Positions 7,948 to 16,747 of a stretch of DNA of 64,000 nt are shown here, in pieces. The DNA is taken from the NCBI GenBank assembly GCA_900545135.1, contig UQXL01000001.1, positions 62,001 to 126,000 on the forward strand. The letters run 5' to 3'. Under the pieces are notes generated by a model, which was not told the origin of the DNA, made no database searches, and worked only from the letters and a program-made list of their open reading frames with translations. Within the stretch, counting starts at the first letter, position 1. Every line of letters begins with the position of its first letter. A program made the translations under genes and the position numbers. The stretch is from an uncultured Eubacteriales bacterium. Lineage in GTDB: Bacteria > Bacillota > Clostridia > Peptostreptococcales > Anaerovoracaceae.

Positions 7948-9312
7948 TTATTTGTCTGCGTGTGAGATGAATTTTCCTGCTTTTTCGCTGATCATCTCAT
8001 TATCCTTTACGGCGACCTGGCCGTTGACTATTACGTAATCTATGCCTTTGTTAGGAATATCTATATTGCCGAATTCAGGACCGTCGATTATGGTTTCCGG
8101 GTCAAAGATAGTTATATCAGCGTCAGCGTTTTCTTTTATCACGCCTTTGCGGTGTTCAAGCTCGAGGCGCCTGGCAGGTTCCAGAGTCATCTTTCTCAGA
8201 GCTGTCAGCAGGTCAAGCTTTTTTTCCTCGCGCACATACTTTCCGAGAACCCGCGGAAAAGTTCCGGCAGCTCTCGGATGACCCAGGCCGTTGTTGATTA
8301 TACCGTCTGAGGCCACCATGCCTATAGGATTGGTTATCGCCTGAGCTATCTCTTCCTCATTCATCACAAATGCTACCGCCAGCATATCAGGGTAATTTTT
8401 TCTCGCGTCTTCAAAAATTTCCTTATTGCAGCGGACATTTTTGTATGGCTCTTCTGTCAGCATTATATCGCTGTAATCCTTTCCCCACGCTTCGAGACAG
8501 CCGTCTTCAAATACAGTTGAGCCTATATGAGTTGAAAAGGCGTTGTAAGGGTAAGTGTCGTAATTGAACCTTGGATTTTTTGCGTTTTCTTCATTTATCA
8601 GGTCGAGAGCCTCTCTCATCTGTCCCATGGCCGAGCAGGAGGAAAGGTGCGAAACCTGAAAGCGCTTTCCCGTGGATTCCTGTATATCTATCATCTCGCG
8701 TATGGCTTCTGCTGCCTTTTCTCCGTCAGCCCTGTAATGGGCGGAAATGAGCAGATGATCGTCGTCTGAGACGTCTATGGCGTATTTGATCTCTTCTGTG
8801 GTTATTCCCGGATCGTATTCTATGCCGAAGGATATGCCGCAGGCACCTTCCTTAAGATCTTCGCGGACAAAATCTCTAATCTTGTCCCAAACTTCTTTAT
8901 CTGTCTTATCGTAATGATCGAATCCTAGCACGTCGTGCCTGTAGTAATTATATCCTGAAAAGATCAGATAATTTACCGGGCAGCCTTCGAGACGGTCCAT
9001 CATAGCTTTGAATTCTTTCAGCGGCTGGTTCATCACTCCGCAGTTGCCGCCTACGGCTGTGGTGACTCCCTGCCGGACCATCATTTCAGCTATGACCCAC
9101 TTGTCGCCTTCCGCCGCGTTTTCTTCATGCATGTGTATGTCAATGAATCCAGGAGATACGACTCTGCCGGAGGCATCTATGATGCTTTTGGCTTCCGGTT
9201 CATCATCGCCGATATAAGCGATTTTACCGTCCTGAATACCTATATTTGCTTTTATCAGTTGATTTTTGTCAAAATCCGGATACTTGCCGGACGTTATCAA
9301 TATGTCTAACAT
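7948..9312 (-). CDS. N-acyl-D-amino-acid deacylase / D-aminoacylase-like amidohydrolase
   Basis: This 454-residue protein belongs to the amidohydrolase superfamily. It has the metal motif FIDIHMHE near residue 57, a GGNCG segment typical of D-aminoacylases, QVSHLSSCS with a metal histidine, ASDGI, and the C-terminal KGVIKENADADITIFDP found in this subgroup. It likely hydrolyses N-acyl-D-amino acids or related amides in the cytoplasm. It lies downstream of two small membrane-protein genes and a YfcC-type transporter, with an M20 deacylase further upstream, which suggests a cluster for uptake and cleavage of acylated amino acids or dipeptides. The exact substrate is not visible; N-acyl-D-glutamate or D-aspartate deacylase are alternatives. 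Confidence 0.85.
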   Translation of the reverse strand: MLDILITSGKYPDFDKNQLIKANIGIQDGKIAYIGDDEPEAKSIIDASGRVVSPGFIDIHMHEENAAEGDKWVIAEMMVRQGVTTAVGGNCGVMNQPLKEFKAMMDRLEGCPVNYLIFSGYNYYRHDVLGFDHYDKTDKEVWDKIRDFVREDLKEGACGISFGIEYDPGITTEEIKYAIDVSDDDHLLISAHYRADGEKAAEAIREMIDIQESTGKRFQVSHLSSCSAMGQMREALDLINEENAKNPRFNYDTYPYNAFSTHIGSTVFEDGCLEAWGKDYSDIMLTEEPYKNVRCNKEIFEDARKNYPDMLAVAFVMNEEEIAQAITNPIGMVASDGIINNGLGHPRAAGTFPRVLGKYVREEKKLDLLTALRKMTLEPARRLELEHRKGVIKENADADITIFDPETIIDGPEFGNIDIPNKGIDYVIVNGQVAVKDNEMISEKAGKFISHADK

Positions 9313-9331
9313 CTTTACCTCGCTAGTTTAT

Positions 9332-9655
9332 CTATTTTGAGCAGCGTTTGTGGTCGCTTATCATCAGAACGGCGCACATGGCTATTCCAAGTCCGAATAC
9401 TATCACAGGCTTCAAATCGACCGTAATTGAAGTCATGGACATATAGGCGCATACCCCGGCGATAAGTCCCAGCAATATGAGTCTGTTGCCAAACAGCCTG
9501 CAGTAAAGAGGCATGTTGACTATGCCCTTTTTCTGAAAGTCCGTCAGCCACGTTTCTTTGCCGCGCTGTATTATAGCGCCGACAATGATAAGCTGCAGCA
9601 TCATGACTATCATTATTATGCCAAAGAGTTTCATCGAATTTATGGCCGTATCCAT
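9332..9655 (-). CDS. Small membrane protein, unknown function
   Basis: This 107-residue protein starts at the ATG at 9655 behind GGGAGG rather than at an earlier in-frame codon. It has about three hydrophobic stretches (residues 8-30, 60-78 and 80-98) joined by a charged loop with KETWLTDFQKKG. I do not recognise the family with certainty. Its start overlaps the stop of the preceding small gene (TAATG), so the two are coupled. It may be an accessory of the YfcC transporter or a pair with its neighbour; this is inference from position only. Confidence 0.6.
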   Translation of the reverse strand: MDTAINSMKLFGIIMIVMMLQLIIVGAIIQRGKETWLTDFQKKGIVNMPLYCRLFGNRLILLGLIAGVCAYMSMTSITVDLKPVIVFGLGIAMCAVLMISDHKRCSK

Positions 9656-9927
9656 TACCGTCCCTCCCTTGTTCCGCCATCTTTCTTCCTTTCTTTCAAA
9701 GAAAGATAAAGGCATATCAGCGTATATACCACCGCCAAAGGCACGATAAGTGAAAAGACAAAGATGTACCATGTGCCGGCGATATATTTCATGGCGAACA
9801 TTTCAGCAACCATGGCAAACATAGCCGATACTATCAGGGCTTTTTTGTTTATTCCCTTTTTAAAATCTACTATCAGAGCCACTATAGACACTATAATAGG
9901 CGCCAAATAAATGATTGTAATAAGCAT
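9655..9927 (-). CDS. Small membrane protein, unknown function
   Basis: This 90-residue protein has three predicted transmembrane helices (about 1-21, 28-47, 51-73) and a basic C-terminus, KERKKDGGTREGR. An AAGGA ribosome site precedes the ATG. It is coupled by overlap to the next small gene. I do not recognise it. A hairpin lies between it and the YfcC gene, so readthrough may set its level. Confidence 0.6.
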   Translation of the reverse strand: MLITIIYLAPIIVSIVALIVDFKKGINKKALIVSAMFAMVAEMFAMKYIAGTWYIFVFSLIVPLAVVYTLICLYLSLKERKKDGGTREGR

Positions 9928-9950
9928 TTTGTTTTCCTTAAGTTATAATT

Positions 9951-9980
9951 AAGTGACATGCTTATCAAAGCATGTCACTT
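9951..9980 (-). terminator. Hairpin between the YfcC gene and the small membrane genes
   Basis: AAGTGACATGC pairs perfectly with GCATGTCACTT. No strong T run follows on the minus strand, so it may only attenuate transcription or protect the mRNA end. Confidence 0.5.
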
Positions 9981-10011
9981 ATCTTAATCTTCTGAATATA
10001 AAATCTGATAA

Positions 10012-11421
10012 CTACTGCAGTCCTATAACTTGAGCAATTACTACGAATATTCCGCCAAGCAGATATTGGAGTCCGATGAGCGGAAGTATCCATTTGGCCC
10101 ATTTTGACCAAGGAATCTTAGCCAGTGCAAGTCCTGCCATGAAGTATCCTGACGTCGGCGTAAAGATATTGGAAATACCGTCGCCCAGCTGGAATGCGAT
10201 ACAAGCGGTCTGTCTCGTAACTCCTACCAGATCTGACAGCGGCGCCATGATCGGCATGGATACAGCGGCCTGTCCTGAACCGGACGGTACTATGAAGTTG
10301 AGCAGACACTGGAAGATGTACATTCCTATGGCTGATACCATTGCAGGCAGCTTTCCGAGGAAGCCTGCGCAGGCGTTGAGGATAGTATGAAGGATATTTC
10401 CGTCTGTCATTACTACCAGTATTCCTCTGGCGAAACCTACTACGAGAGCTCCTGTAGCTATTTCTGACATTCCTCTGACAAGAGTCTCAGCATAGCTGTT
10501 GAAGCTGAGCTTGTCGTCTATCACTGCAACTATCATGGACATAGCCAGGAACAGAGCGGCGATCTCATCCATGTACCAGCCCCATGTAATTACGGCATAT
10601 ACCAAGAAGATGATCGCGATAACGAAGATGACCAGTATTGCCTTTCTTCTTCCTGTGAATTCAGGCAGTGAATCCAGGTCTATGCTGTCCTCTCTCTTCT
10701 GATCGATTTCATGCATAGTGGACAAAGTTGGGTTCTTCTTTACCTTGGCGGCATATCTCAGCATGAACAATATGGTGAGCAGTAACAAGCATGCGTACAT
10801 TACTATACGGAACGTCATACCTGACAGCAGCTCTACCTGCGCGATACCCTGAGCTACCTGGATAGTGAACGGATTGATGAAAGCTCCGGCAAAGCCTGCG
10901 CCGGCGCCGCAGAGTACGATACCTGCTCCCGTTATGGAGTCATAACCCGCCGCTATCATCAGCGATACGAAGATAGGGATAAACGGTATCGTTTCTTCCG
11001 CCATTCCGAATACGGAACCGCACAGTGAGAAGAATATCATGACGACAGGGATAACGACCCATGTCTTACCCTTGAGGGCTCTGATAAGCCTTCCCATACC
11101 GGCCTCTATAGATTTGGTCTCCTGCAATACCGTCATCGATCCTCCGACGATAAATATGAAGAAGATGATCTGGGCCGTTTCCTGAAGTCCGCGCGGTACG
11201 GCGGTCAGGAACTGAAGCAATGATACCGGCGTACTTTCTACATACTGGAACGAGTCAGGGTTTACTACCTCTCTCTCGTGTCCTGTTTCCGGATTGTCTA
11301 CGATCGTCATCATCTCATATTGTCCGGCCGGAATTATGTAGGAAAGTATGGAAAAGACAAGTATAATAGCTAGCAATAAAATATACACATGAGGCACATT
11401 AAATTTCTTTTTCTGTTCCAT
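10012..11421 (-). CDS. YfcC/DcuC-family transporter
   Basis: This 469-residue polytopic membrane protein has about a dozen hydrophobic helices. The N-terminal helix is followed by YIIPAGQYE, typical of YfcC/ArcD-like members of the DcuC superfamily; GMAEETIPFIPIFVSLMIAAGYD and the C-terminal FIVPSGSGQAAVSMPIMAPL and TPTSGYFMAGLALA are also family features. Members move dicarboxylates, amino acids or peptides; the substrate here is unknown. The adjacent M20 hydrolase and D-aminoacylase suggest acylated amino acids or peptides. A good ribosome site (AAGGAGG) precedes the ATG. Its promoter has a nine-base G run in the spacer and may be phase variable. Confidence 0.85.
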   Translation of the reverse strand: MEQKKKFNVPHVYILLLAIILVFSILSYIIPAGQYEMMTIVDNPETGHEREVVNPDSFQYVESTPVSLLQFLTAVPRGLQETAQIIFFIFIVGGSMTVLQETKSIEAGMGRLIRALKGKTWVVIPVVMIFFSLCGSVFGMAEETIPFIPIFVSLMIAAGYDSITGAGIVLCGAGAGFAGAFINPFTIQVAQGIAQVELLSGMTFRIVMYACLLLLTILFMLRYAAKVKKNPTLSTMHEIDQKREDSIDLDSLPEFTGRRKAILVIFVIAIIFLVYAVITWGWYMDEIAALFLAMSMIVAVIDDKLSFNSYAETLVRGMSEIATGALVVGFARGILVVMTDGNILHTILNACAGFLGKLPAMVSAIGMYIFQCLLNFIVPSGSGQAAVSMPIMAPLSDLVGVTRQTACIAFQLGDGISNIFTPTSGYFMAGLALAKIPWSKWAKWILPLIGLQYLLGGIFVVIAQVIGLQ

Positions 11422-11514
11422 TTCTACAAACCTCCTTATAAGTTATAATTTCACTATCTCAAAGAAATAATTGAGATTGCCTTATTGCTGATGACGTTAC
11501 AATAAGCTAACTTT

Positions 11515-11544
11515 ATTATACCCCCCCCCGTACATATTTGTCAA
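11515..11544 (-). promoter_or_regulatory. Candidate phase-variable promoter of the YfcC gene (G9 spacer tract)
   Basis: On the minus strand perfect TTGACA (11539-11544) and perfect TATAAT (11515-11520) are 18 bp apart. Nine consecutive G (11521-11529) directly abut the -10 box. Slippage in the tract would alter the spacer around the 17-bp optimum. Confidence 0.75.
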
Positions 11545-11668
11545 AACTTTATTTATCTAAGATTAGAATTTCTTTAACACTTTTAAAATTTCAATCTCAT
11601 ATATCGGAGAGGGTATGCAGAGCAAAACTTATCGAGGAGATGGAACCTGCGTCCCAGACCAGAAAAAT

Positions 11669-12841
11669 TTAGGAATTAAAATCGTCTTTCATCTTCTTTA
11701 TCCTTTCTTCGTCGCTGAAAATCATGGCTATCGTATAGGCTATGATCTTTGCTCCGTCTTTCAGGCACTGACGGGCTTTTTCACCTTTTACCGCCGCGGC
11801 AAATTCTCTGGTGTGGATAGCGACGTCTCTCTCTACCAGCTGAAGCGTAGGATGGAAGGCAGGACACTCGAAGCTTACGTTTCCTATATCGGACGAACCG
11901 AAGAGTTCCTCGTGGTCTCCGTTGATATCAAGACCCAATTCTTCATATACTGTCCTGATAGCGTCTTCTCCGGTGTAATTGCGTTTCATGCTCTTATATA
12001 TCTCAGCGGTGAAATATTTGTCCCATGTACACTCAGCCATCATGGCGCCGCCCTCGGCGCATTTGTCCACTCTTTCCATGAGCTTTTCAAGATAGGAATA
12101 TTCAGGTGATCTGACCCATGTCTCCACCTGAGCTTCTTCCGGAATTATTCCTCCGGCAGCTCCGCCCTTGAAGATCACTGAGTTTATCCTCGAGTCCGGT
12201 CTGCTGCATCCTCTGATACAGTCCGTTCCGTGTATCATCAGCTGAGCGGCGTTGAGAGCGTTTATGCCTTCCCATGGAGAAGCTCCCGCGTGGGCAGGCT
12301 TTCCGTGGAAATTGTACATCATGCTGGCAAGGCCGTTCAGTTTGCAATAGATGAGGTTCTGATTATAAAGGTGAACCATTATGGCCATGTCATAATCTTT
12401 GAATACTCCCTCCTTGCACATGAGGCACTTGGCGCCGTCGGTTTCTTCAGCCGGAGTTCCGATGACATGAATATCGCAGTCCAGATCGTCCTGTACCCCT
12501 GCCGATGCGATTCCTGCAAGGACGCTTATGGCTCCGCTCAGATTGTGGCCGCATGCGTGGCCTATTTCAGGCAGGGCGTCAAATTCCGTCAGGACAGCCA
12601 CTTTGTACTTATGGTCGTTTTTTCCGTAGACCGCTTTAAAGGCTGTGTCAAGTCCTGCGTAAGGATATTCCGTGTCGAAGCCCTTTGATCTGAGAAGTTC
12701 AACGAGCTTCTTGGAGGTCTCGTATTCTTCTCCGGAAACTTCAGGATGATCGGCTATGTCTTCGCTCAGACACGAAAGCTCTGCGAGATTTTTCTCGATT
12801 TCTTTTTCTATCTTGTCTCTGATTTTAAAATATTTTTCCAT
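11669..12841 (-). CDS. M20D-family metallo-amidohydrolase (peptidase M20)
   Basis: This 390-residue cytoplasmic enzyme has the M20 zinc signature: LTEFDALPEIGHACGHN (about residues 84-100), GTPAEETDGAKCLM, and the dimerisation domain starting FHGKPAHAGASPWEGINAL. A late metal histidine region, SSDIGNVSFECPAFH, follows. It resembles aminobenzoyl-glutamate and N-acyl-amino-acid amidohydrolases; the substrate cannot be fixed. Start ATG follows AAAGGAGGG. It precedes the YfcC transporter in the same direction, with a separate promoter for the latter, so it is likely part of the same acyl-amino-acid use function. Confidence 0.85.
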   Translation of the reverse strand: MEKYFKIRDKIEKEIEKNLAELSCLSEDIADHPEVSGEEYETSKKLVELLRSKGFDTEYPYAGLDTAFKAVYGKNDHKYKVAVLTEFDALPEIGHACGHNLSGAISVLAGIASAGVQDDLDCDIHVIGTPAEETDGAKCLMCKEGVFKDYDMAIMVHLYNQNLIYCKLNGLASMMYNFHGKPAHAGASPWEGINALNAAQLMIHGTDCIRGCSRPDSRINSVIFKGGAAGGIIPEEAQVETWVRSPEYSYLEKLMERVDKCAEGGAMMAECTWDKYFTAEIYKSMKRNYTGEDAIRTVYEELGLDINGDHEELFGSSDIGNVSFECPAFHPTLQLVERDVAIHTREFAAAVKGEKARQCLKDGAKIIAYTIAMIFSDEERIKKMKDDFNS

Positions 12842-12992
12842 CGGGATTTCCCTCCTTTAAAAAATCAAGATATATCTGTCAAGAGCAATATGCCCAGCGG
12901 AAACAGCGGATAGCGCCCCGCCTTTCTCACTGAGCATATTATAAAGTTCTCTTATTTTGATGTATACCACAAAACCGGCCGCTTGACCAGCA

Positions 12993-13415
12993 TTATTTTA
13001 TCCTGTGCTCCGCGTCGCAGTATGCGCATCTGTAAACTTTCTTTTCTTTGTCCACAAGCTTAAAAGTATGGACTATTTCCTGCTCGACAGATGTGATGCA
13101 TCTAGGATTCTTGCATTTTACCACATTTCTCAGCGTATCAGGCAGCTCCATGTGAAGCTTTTTGTCCAGTTTGCCGTCTTTTACGATGTTTACAGTTATG
13201 TTGCTGTCCACATATCCGAGAATATCGTAATCCAGGTCTATGAGCTCGTCTATCTTGACGATGTCTTTCTTGCCGTACTTGGTGCTGGCGGCGTTCTGGA
13301 TTATGGCCACGCAGTTGTCTATCTTGTCAAGACCTAAAAGGTCGTATACCATCATGCTCTTTCCCGCTTTTATATGGTCTATAACGATTCCGTTTTTTAC
13401 TCCGTCAATATTCAT
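12993..13415 (-). CDS. pyrI: Aspartate carbamoyltransferase regulatory chain
   Basis: This 140-residue chain has an N-terminal nucleotide-binding domain and a C-terminal zinc domain with cysteines at 101, 106, 130 and 133. It binds CTP/ATP and links catalytic trimers into the allosteric holoenzyme. It follows pyrB after 17 bp and is the last gene of the pyr operon. Presence of pyrI means feedback control of the first committed step at the protein level. Confidence 0.95.
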   Translation of the reverse strand: MNIDGVKNGIVIDHIKAGKSMMVYDLLGLDKIDNCVAIIQNAASTKYGKKDIVKIDELIDLDYDILGYVDSNITVNIVKDGKLDKKLHMELPDTLRNVVKCKNPRCITSVEQEIVHTFKLVDKEKKVYRCAYCDAEHRIK

Positions 13416-13432
13416 ATTCTAACCTCCTTGCC

Positions 13433-14362
13433 TTACGCTTCTTTTTTGATTCCCAAAAGGAAAAGTATCAGTGCCATTCTTATGTGCTTTCCGCAGAGAG
13501 CCTGGAAGAAATAGCACGCTCTCGGGTCGTCGTCGACTTCCGTCGAGATTTCGTTTACTCTAGGCAGCGGGTGCATTATGGTCAGATCCTCTTTTGCCGG
13601 CTTCAGCTTTTCAAGATCCAGGATATAGCTGTCTTTGAGTCTGATGTAGTCTTCTTCGTTGAAGAATCTCTCCTTCTGAACTCTGGTCATGTAGAGGATG
13701 TCCAACTCCGGCATGGCTTCTTCGAGGGTTTCTACTTCTTTCCACTGAGCGCCCTTGGCGTCCATCTTCTCTTTTATGTATTCAGGCACCTGCAGTTCTG
13801 CCGGTGAAATCAGGACAAATTTCACGTTTTCATAGCGGAGCATGGCTTCTATCAGCGAGTGAACAGTCCTGCCGAATTTAAGGTCTCCGCAGAGTCCTAC
13901 GGTGAGGTTGTCAAGTCTTCCTTTCTTTCTCTTGATGGTCAGGAGGTCTGTCAGTGTCTGAGTAGGATGGAAATGTCCTCCGTCTCCGGCGTTTATGATA
14001 GGAACCGTAGTTCTCTGTGCTCCCACTATAGGTGCGCCTTCTTTAGGGTGTCTCATGGCGATCACGTCTACATAGCAGCCTACAGTTCTGATGGTGTCTG
14101 AAACGCTTTCACCCTTGGCTGCCGAGCTGGAATTGGCTTCTGAAAAGCCCAGCACGCTTCCGCCTAGTTCCAGCATGGCCGCTTCAAAGCTGAGCCTTGT
14201 CCTGGTGCTCGGCTCGAAGAACAGTGTGGCCAGCTTTTTGTGTACGCAGATGTTCTCATAATCCTTATGGTTTTCGACGATGTCGTCCGCCACCTTTATA
14301 AGGCTGTCGATTTCCTCTACGGAAAGGTCTGTGATGTTGATTAGATTTCTGATTTCTTTCAT
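13433..14362 (-). CDS. pyrB: Aspartate carbamoyltransferase catalytic chain
   Basis: This 309-residue chain carries the carbamoyl-phosphate motif FEPSTRTR near residues 49-56, the HPT-type loop GGHFHPTQT and the HPLPRVNEI loop that closes on aspartate. It makes N-carbamoyl-aspartate from carbamoyl phosphate and aspartate. The ATG directly abuts the pyrE stop codon, and pyrI follows, so the three are translated as a unit. Confidence 0.97.
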   Translation of the reverse strand: MKEIRNLINITDLSVEEIDSLIKVADDIVENHKDYENICVHKKLATLFFEPSTRTRLSFEAAMLELGGSVLGFSEANSSSAAKGESVSDTIRTVGCYVDVIAMRHPKEGAPIVGAQRTTVPIINAGDGGHFHPTQTLTDLLTIKRKKGRLDNLTVGLCGDLKFGRTVHSLIEAMLRYENVKFVLISPAELQVPEYIKEKMDAKGAQWKEVETLEEAMPELDILYMTRVQKERFFNEEDYIRLKDSYILDLEKLKPAKEDLTIMHPLPRVNEISTEVDDDPRACYFFQALCGKHIRMALILFLLGIKKEA

Positions 14363-15007
14363 TTACTTCGCTCCTCCCATCCAGCTTTCATCTGACGGAT
14401 TATCCCTGAATCTGAGAATTCCGTCTTTTGCTGTATCTTTTATATAACCGCTTTCGGCGGCAATTTTGACTAGTTCATCAAGGTCGCAGAGGCTGATATT
14501 TTTGATTTTGTGCTCTGCAAGCCTTTCAAGGCCCTTTTTCATGCCGTAAGTAAATATGCTTGCTATCCCGAGGACATCGGCTCCTGCTTTTCTCAGGGCT
14601 TCAACGGTTTCGACGGCAGAACCGGCGGTGGAAATCAAGTCTTCTATGACCACCACTTTCTGTCCCGGCGTCAGCTTTCCTTCTATCCTGTTGGTCCTGC
14701 CGTGATCCTTGGCCGAACCTCTCACATATCCCATGGGCAGATTCATCTTATGTCCTACTATGGCCGCATGGGCGATTCCTGCAGTGCTGGTTCCCATGAG
14801 GACTTCGCACTGAGGATAATTTTCTTTTACTATCTGAGCCAGTCCCTCTTCTACCTTGTCTCTGACTTCAGGCGCAGTCAGCGTCAGTCTGTTGTCGCAG
14901 TATATGGGGCTCTTGATTCCGCTGGCCCATGTGAAAGGTTCTTCCGGTCTCAGGAAAACCGCGCCTATGGACAGCAGCCCCTCTGCTATTTCTCTCTTGC
15001 TTACCAT
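14363..15007 (-). CDS. pyrE: Orotate phosphoribosyltransferase
   Basis: This 214-residue type I phosphoribosyltransferase has the PRPP loop VVVIEDLISTAGSA at about 118-131 and FTWASGIKSPIYCDNR near the N-terminus. It converts orotate and PRPP to OMP. It lies 91 bp behind pyrF and ends exactly where pyrB starts. Confidence 0.96.
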   Translation of the reverse strand: MVSKREIAEGLLSIGAVFLRPEEPFTWASGIKSPIYCDNRLTLTAPEVRDKVEEGLAQIVKENYPQCEVLMGTSTAGIAHAAIVGHKMNLPMGYVRGSAKDHGRTNRIEGKLTPGQKVVVIEDLISTAGSAVETVEALRKAGADVLGIASIFTYGMKKGLERLAEHKIKNISLCDLDELVKIAAESGYIKDTAKDGILRFRDNPSDESWMGGAK

Positions 15008-15098
15008 TTTTCCCTCCTATCTCTGCTTTTGCCGGCGGAAACCTGTGCCGCCTCGGCTCCATTATATCTCCGCGTCGTCTTTTCCCGGCCGCCGCAGT

Positions 15099-15803
15099 CT
15101 ATTCTTCTCCCAAAAATTCTCTTACGCATCTTTCATAAGCTTTTACAGGGTCGTCTGCTTTAGTTATAGGTCTTCCGACAACTATGTAGTCTGAGCCCTC
15201 TTTTGCAGCGGATCCAGGAGTCATGACTCTTCTCTGGTCCTGTGTATCGCCTCCTGCGAATCTCACCCCAGGAGTGACTGTCAAGAAGTCTTTTCCGCAT
15301 TTTTCATGAACTGCCTTTGACTCCATCGGCGAGCATACTACTCCGTCGAGGCCCGCTTTCTTGGCGTTGAAAGCGTATTCCATGACCACTTCCTTGAGCG
15401 GTCTGTCTATCAGCAGGTATTTTTTCATATCTTCTTCCGTAGTAGAAGTAAGCTGTGTAACCGCGATGAGAAGCGGTCTTGAACCGTCCTCTCTCGTAAG
15501 ACCCTCCAGGGCGGCTTTCATCATGTTTATAGTTCCGGCCGCGTGAAGATTGACCATGTCTATGTCCAGCCTTGACAGAGCCGCCATGGCCTGTTTCACG
15601 GTGTTGGGAATGTCGTGAAGCTTGAGGTCGAGGAAAATCTTGTGTCCTCTTGCCTTTATTTCTCTCACTATGCTGGGGCCGTTTGAATAGAACAGCTCCA
15701 TGCCTATTTTGACATAGGGCTTTTTGTCCCTGAATTTGTCCAGAAATGCCAGCGTTTCCTCAGCCGAAGCGAAGTCGCAGGCAATTATCACGTCTTTAGT
15801 CAT
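15099..15803 (-). CDS. pyrF: Orotidine 5'-phosphate decarboxylase
   Basis: This 234-residue barrel enzyme contains the catalytic DLKLHDIPNT segment (about residues 59-68) and the C-terminal TPGVR and IVVGRPIT phosphate-binding motifs. It decarboxylates OMP to UMP. Its start overlaps the pyrD stop by one base (TGATG). Confidence 0.97.
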   Translation of the reverse strand: MTKDVIIACDFASAEETLAFLDKFRDKKPYVKIGMELFYSNGPSIVREIKARGHKIFLDLKLHDIPNTVKQAMAALSRLDIDMVNLHAAGTINMMKAALEGLTREDGSRPLLIAVTQLTSTTEEDMKKYLLIDRPLKEVVMEYAFNAKKAGLDGVVCSPMESKAVHEKCGKDFLTVTPGVRFAGGDTQDQRRVMTPGSAAKEGSDYIVVGRPITKADDPVKAYERCVREFLGEE

Positions 15804-16747
15804 CAGTGGGCACCTCCTATAATATCTCTTAAAGAATTTATTTTATATTTTTTCATCTTCTCAGGTAAATCTTCAATTATATCTCTGCACGCATAAGGAT
15901 TGACGAGATTGGCCGCTCCTATCTGAACTGCGGCCGCTCCTGCCAGCATCATCTCTATGACTTCCTCCGCCGTGGAAACTCCGCCCATTCCTATCACAGG
16001 AATGTCGACGGCCTCGTATACCTGATATATCATTCTCAGGGCGACAGGCAGCACTGCATGGCCTGAAAAGCCACCCATCTTATTGGCGATCACAGGCTTT
16101 TTGCTTCTTAGATCTATTCTCATGCCCAGGAGCGTATTTATCAGGCTTATTCCGTCGGCTCCCTCGAAGGCGCAGGCTTTGGCGATCTCGGTTATATCGG
16201 TCACGTTGGGGGAAAGCTTCATAATTACAGGCTTTTTCGTTACTTTTCTTACTGCCCTTGTCACCTTGGCAGCCCCCTCTGCAGTAGTTCCGAAAGCCAT
16301 TCCTCCGCCGTGAACGTTGGGACAGCTTATGTTCACCTCGAACCAGCCTATCTGCTCCTGATCGTCGAGGCGGCGCACCACTTCCGTGTATTCACCAACG
16401 CTGAATCCACTTACATTTGCAATAACTTTTTTATTGTAAACTTCTTTTAATTTGGGAAGTTCGCACTCTATCACTTTGTCAACGCCGGGATTTTGCAGTC
16501 CTACGGCATTTATCATGCCCTCCGGCGTTTCGGCGATTCTCGGCGTCGGGTTGCCGAATCTGGCTTCCAGCGTTGTCCCTTTGAAAGAAAATGTCCCCAG
16601 GCAGTTTATATCGTAAAACTCTGCGTACTCATAGCCGTAACCGAAAGTCCCGGAGGCAGGAATCACTGGATTTTCGAGGGTTATGCCGCAGAGTTCGGTG
16701 GTCATATCGAGGCTGACCGCCGTCGCACGTTCAACGTCTTTTACCAT
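15803..16747 (-). CDS. pyrD: Dihydroorotate dehydrogenase, class 1B catalytic subunit
   Basis: The likely start is the ATG at 16747, which overlaps the pyrK end by 7 bp and follows a GAGAGGAAA ribosome site; an earlier in-frame start would run deep into pyrK. The 314-residue protein has PASGTFGYG, INAVGLQNPG, NISCPNVHGGG with the catalytic cysteine of the 1B type, and the FMN-binding GMGGVSTAEEVIEMMLAGA. It oxidises dihydroorotate to orotate and passes electrons to PyrK and NAD. Confidence 0.95.
   Translation of the reverse strand: MVKDVERATAVSLDMTTELCGITLENPVIPASGTFGYGYEYAEFYDINCLGTFSFKGTTLEARFGNPTPRIAETPEGMINAVGLQNPGVDKVIECELPKLKEVYNKKVIANVSGFSVGEYTEVVRRLDDQEQIGWFEVNISCPNVHGGGMAFGTTAEGAAKVTRAVRKVTKKPVIMKLSPNVTDITEIAKACAFEGADGISLINTLLGMRIDLRSKKPVIANKMGGFSGHAVLPVALRMIYQVYEAVDIPVIGMGGVSTAEEVIEMMLAGAAAVQIGAANLVNPYACRDIIEDLPEKMKKYKINSLRDIIGGAH

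Noticed and set aside
11615..12109. Long plus-strand frame opposite the M20 gene
   Set aside because: It is antisense to a well-supported gene and shows no domain or ribosome site.
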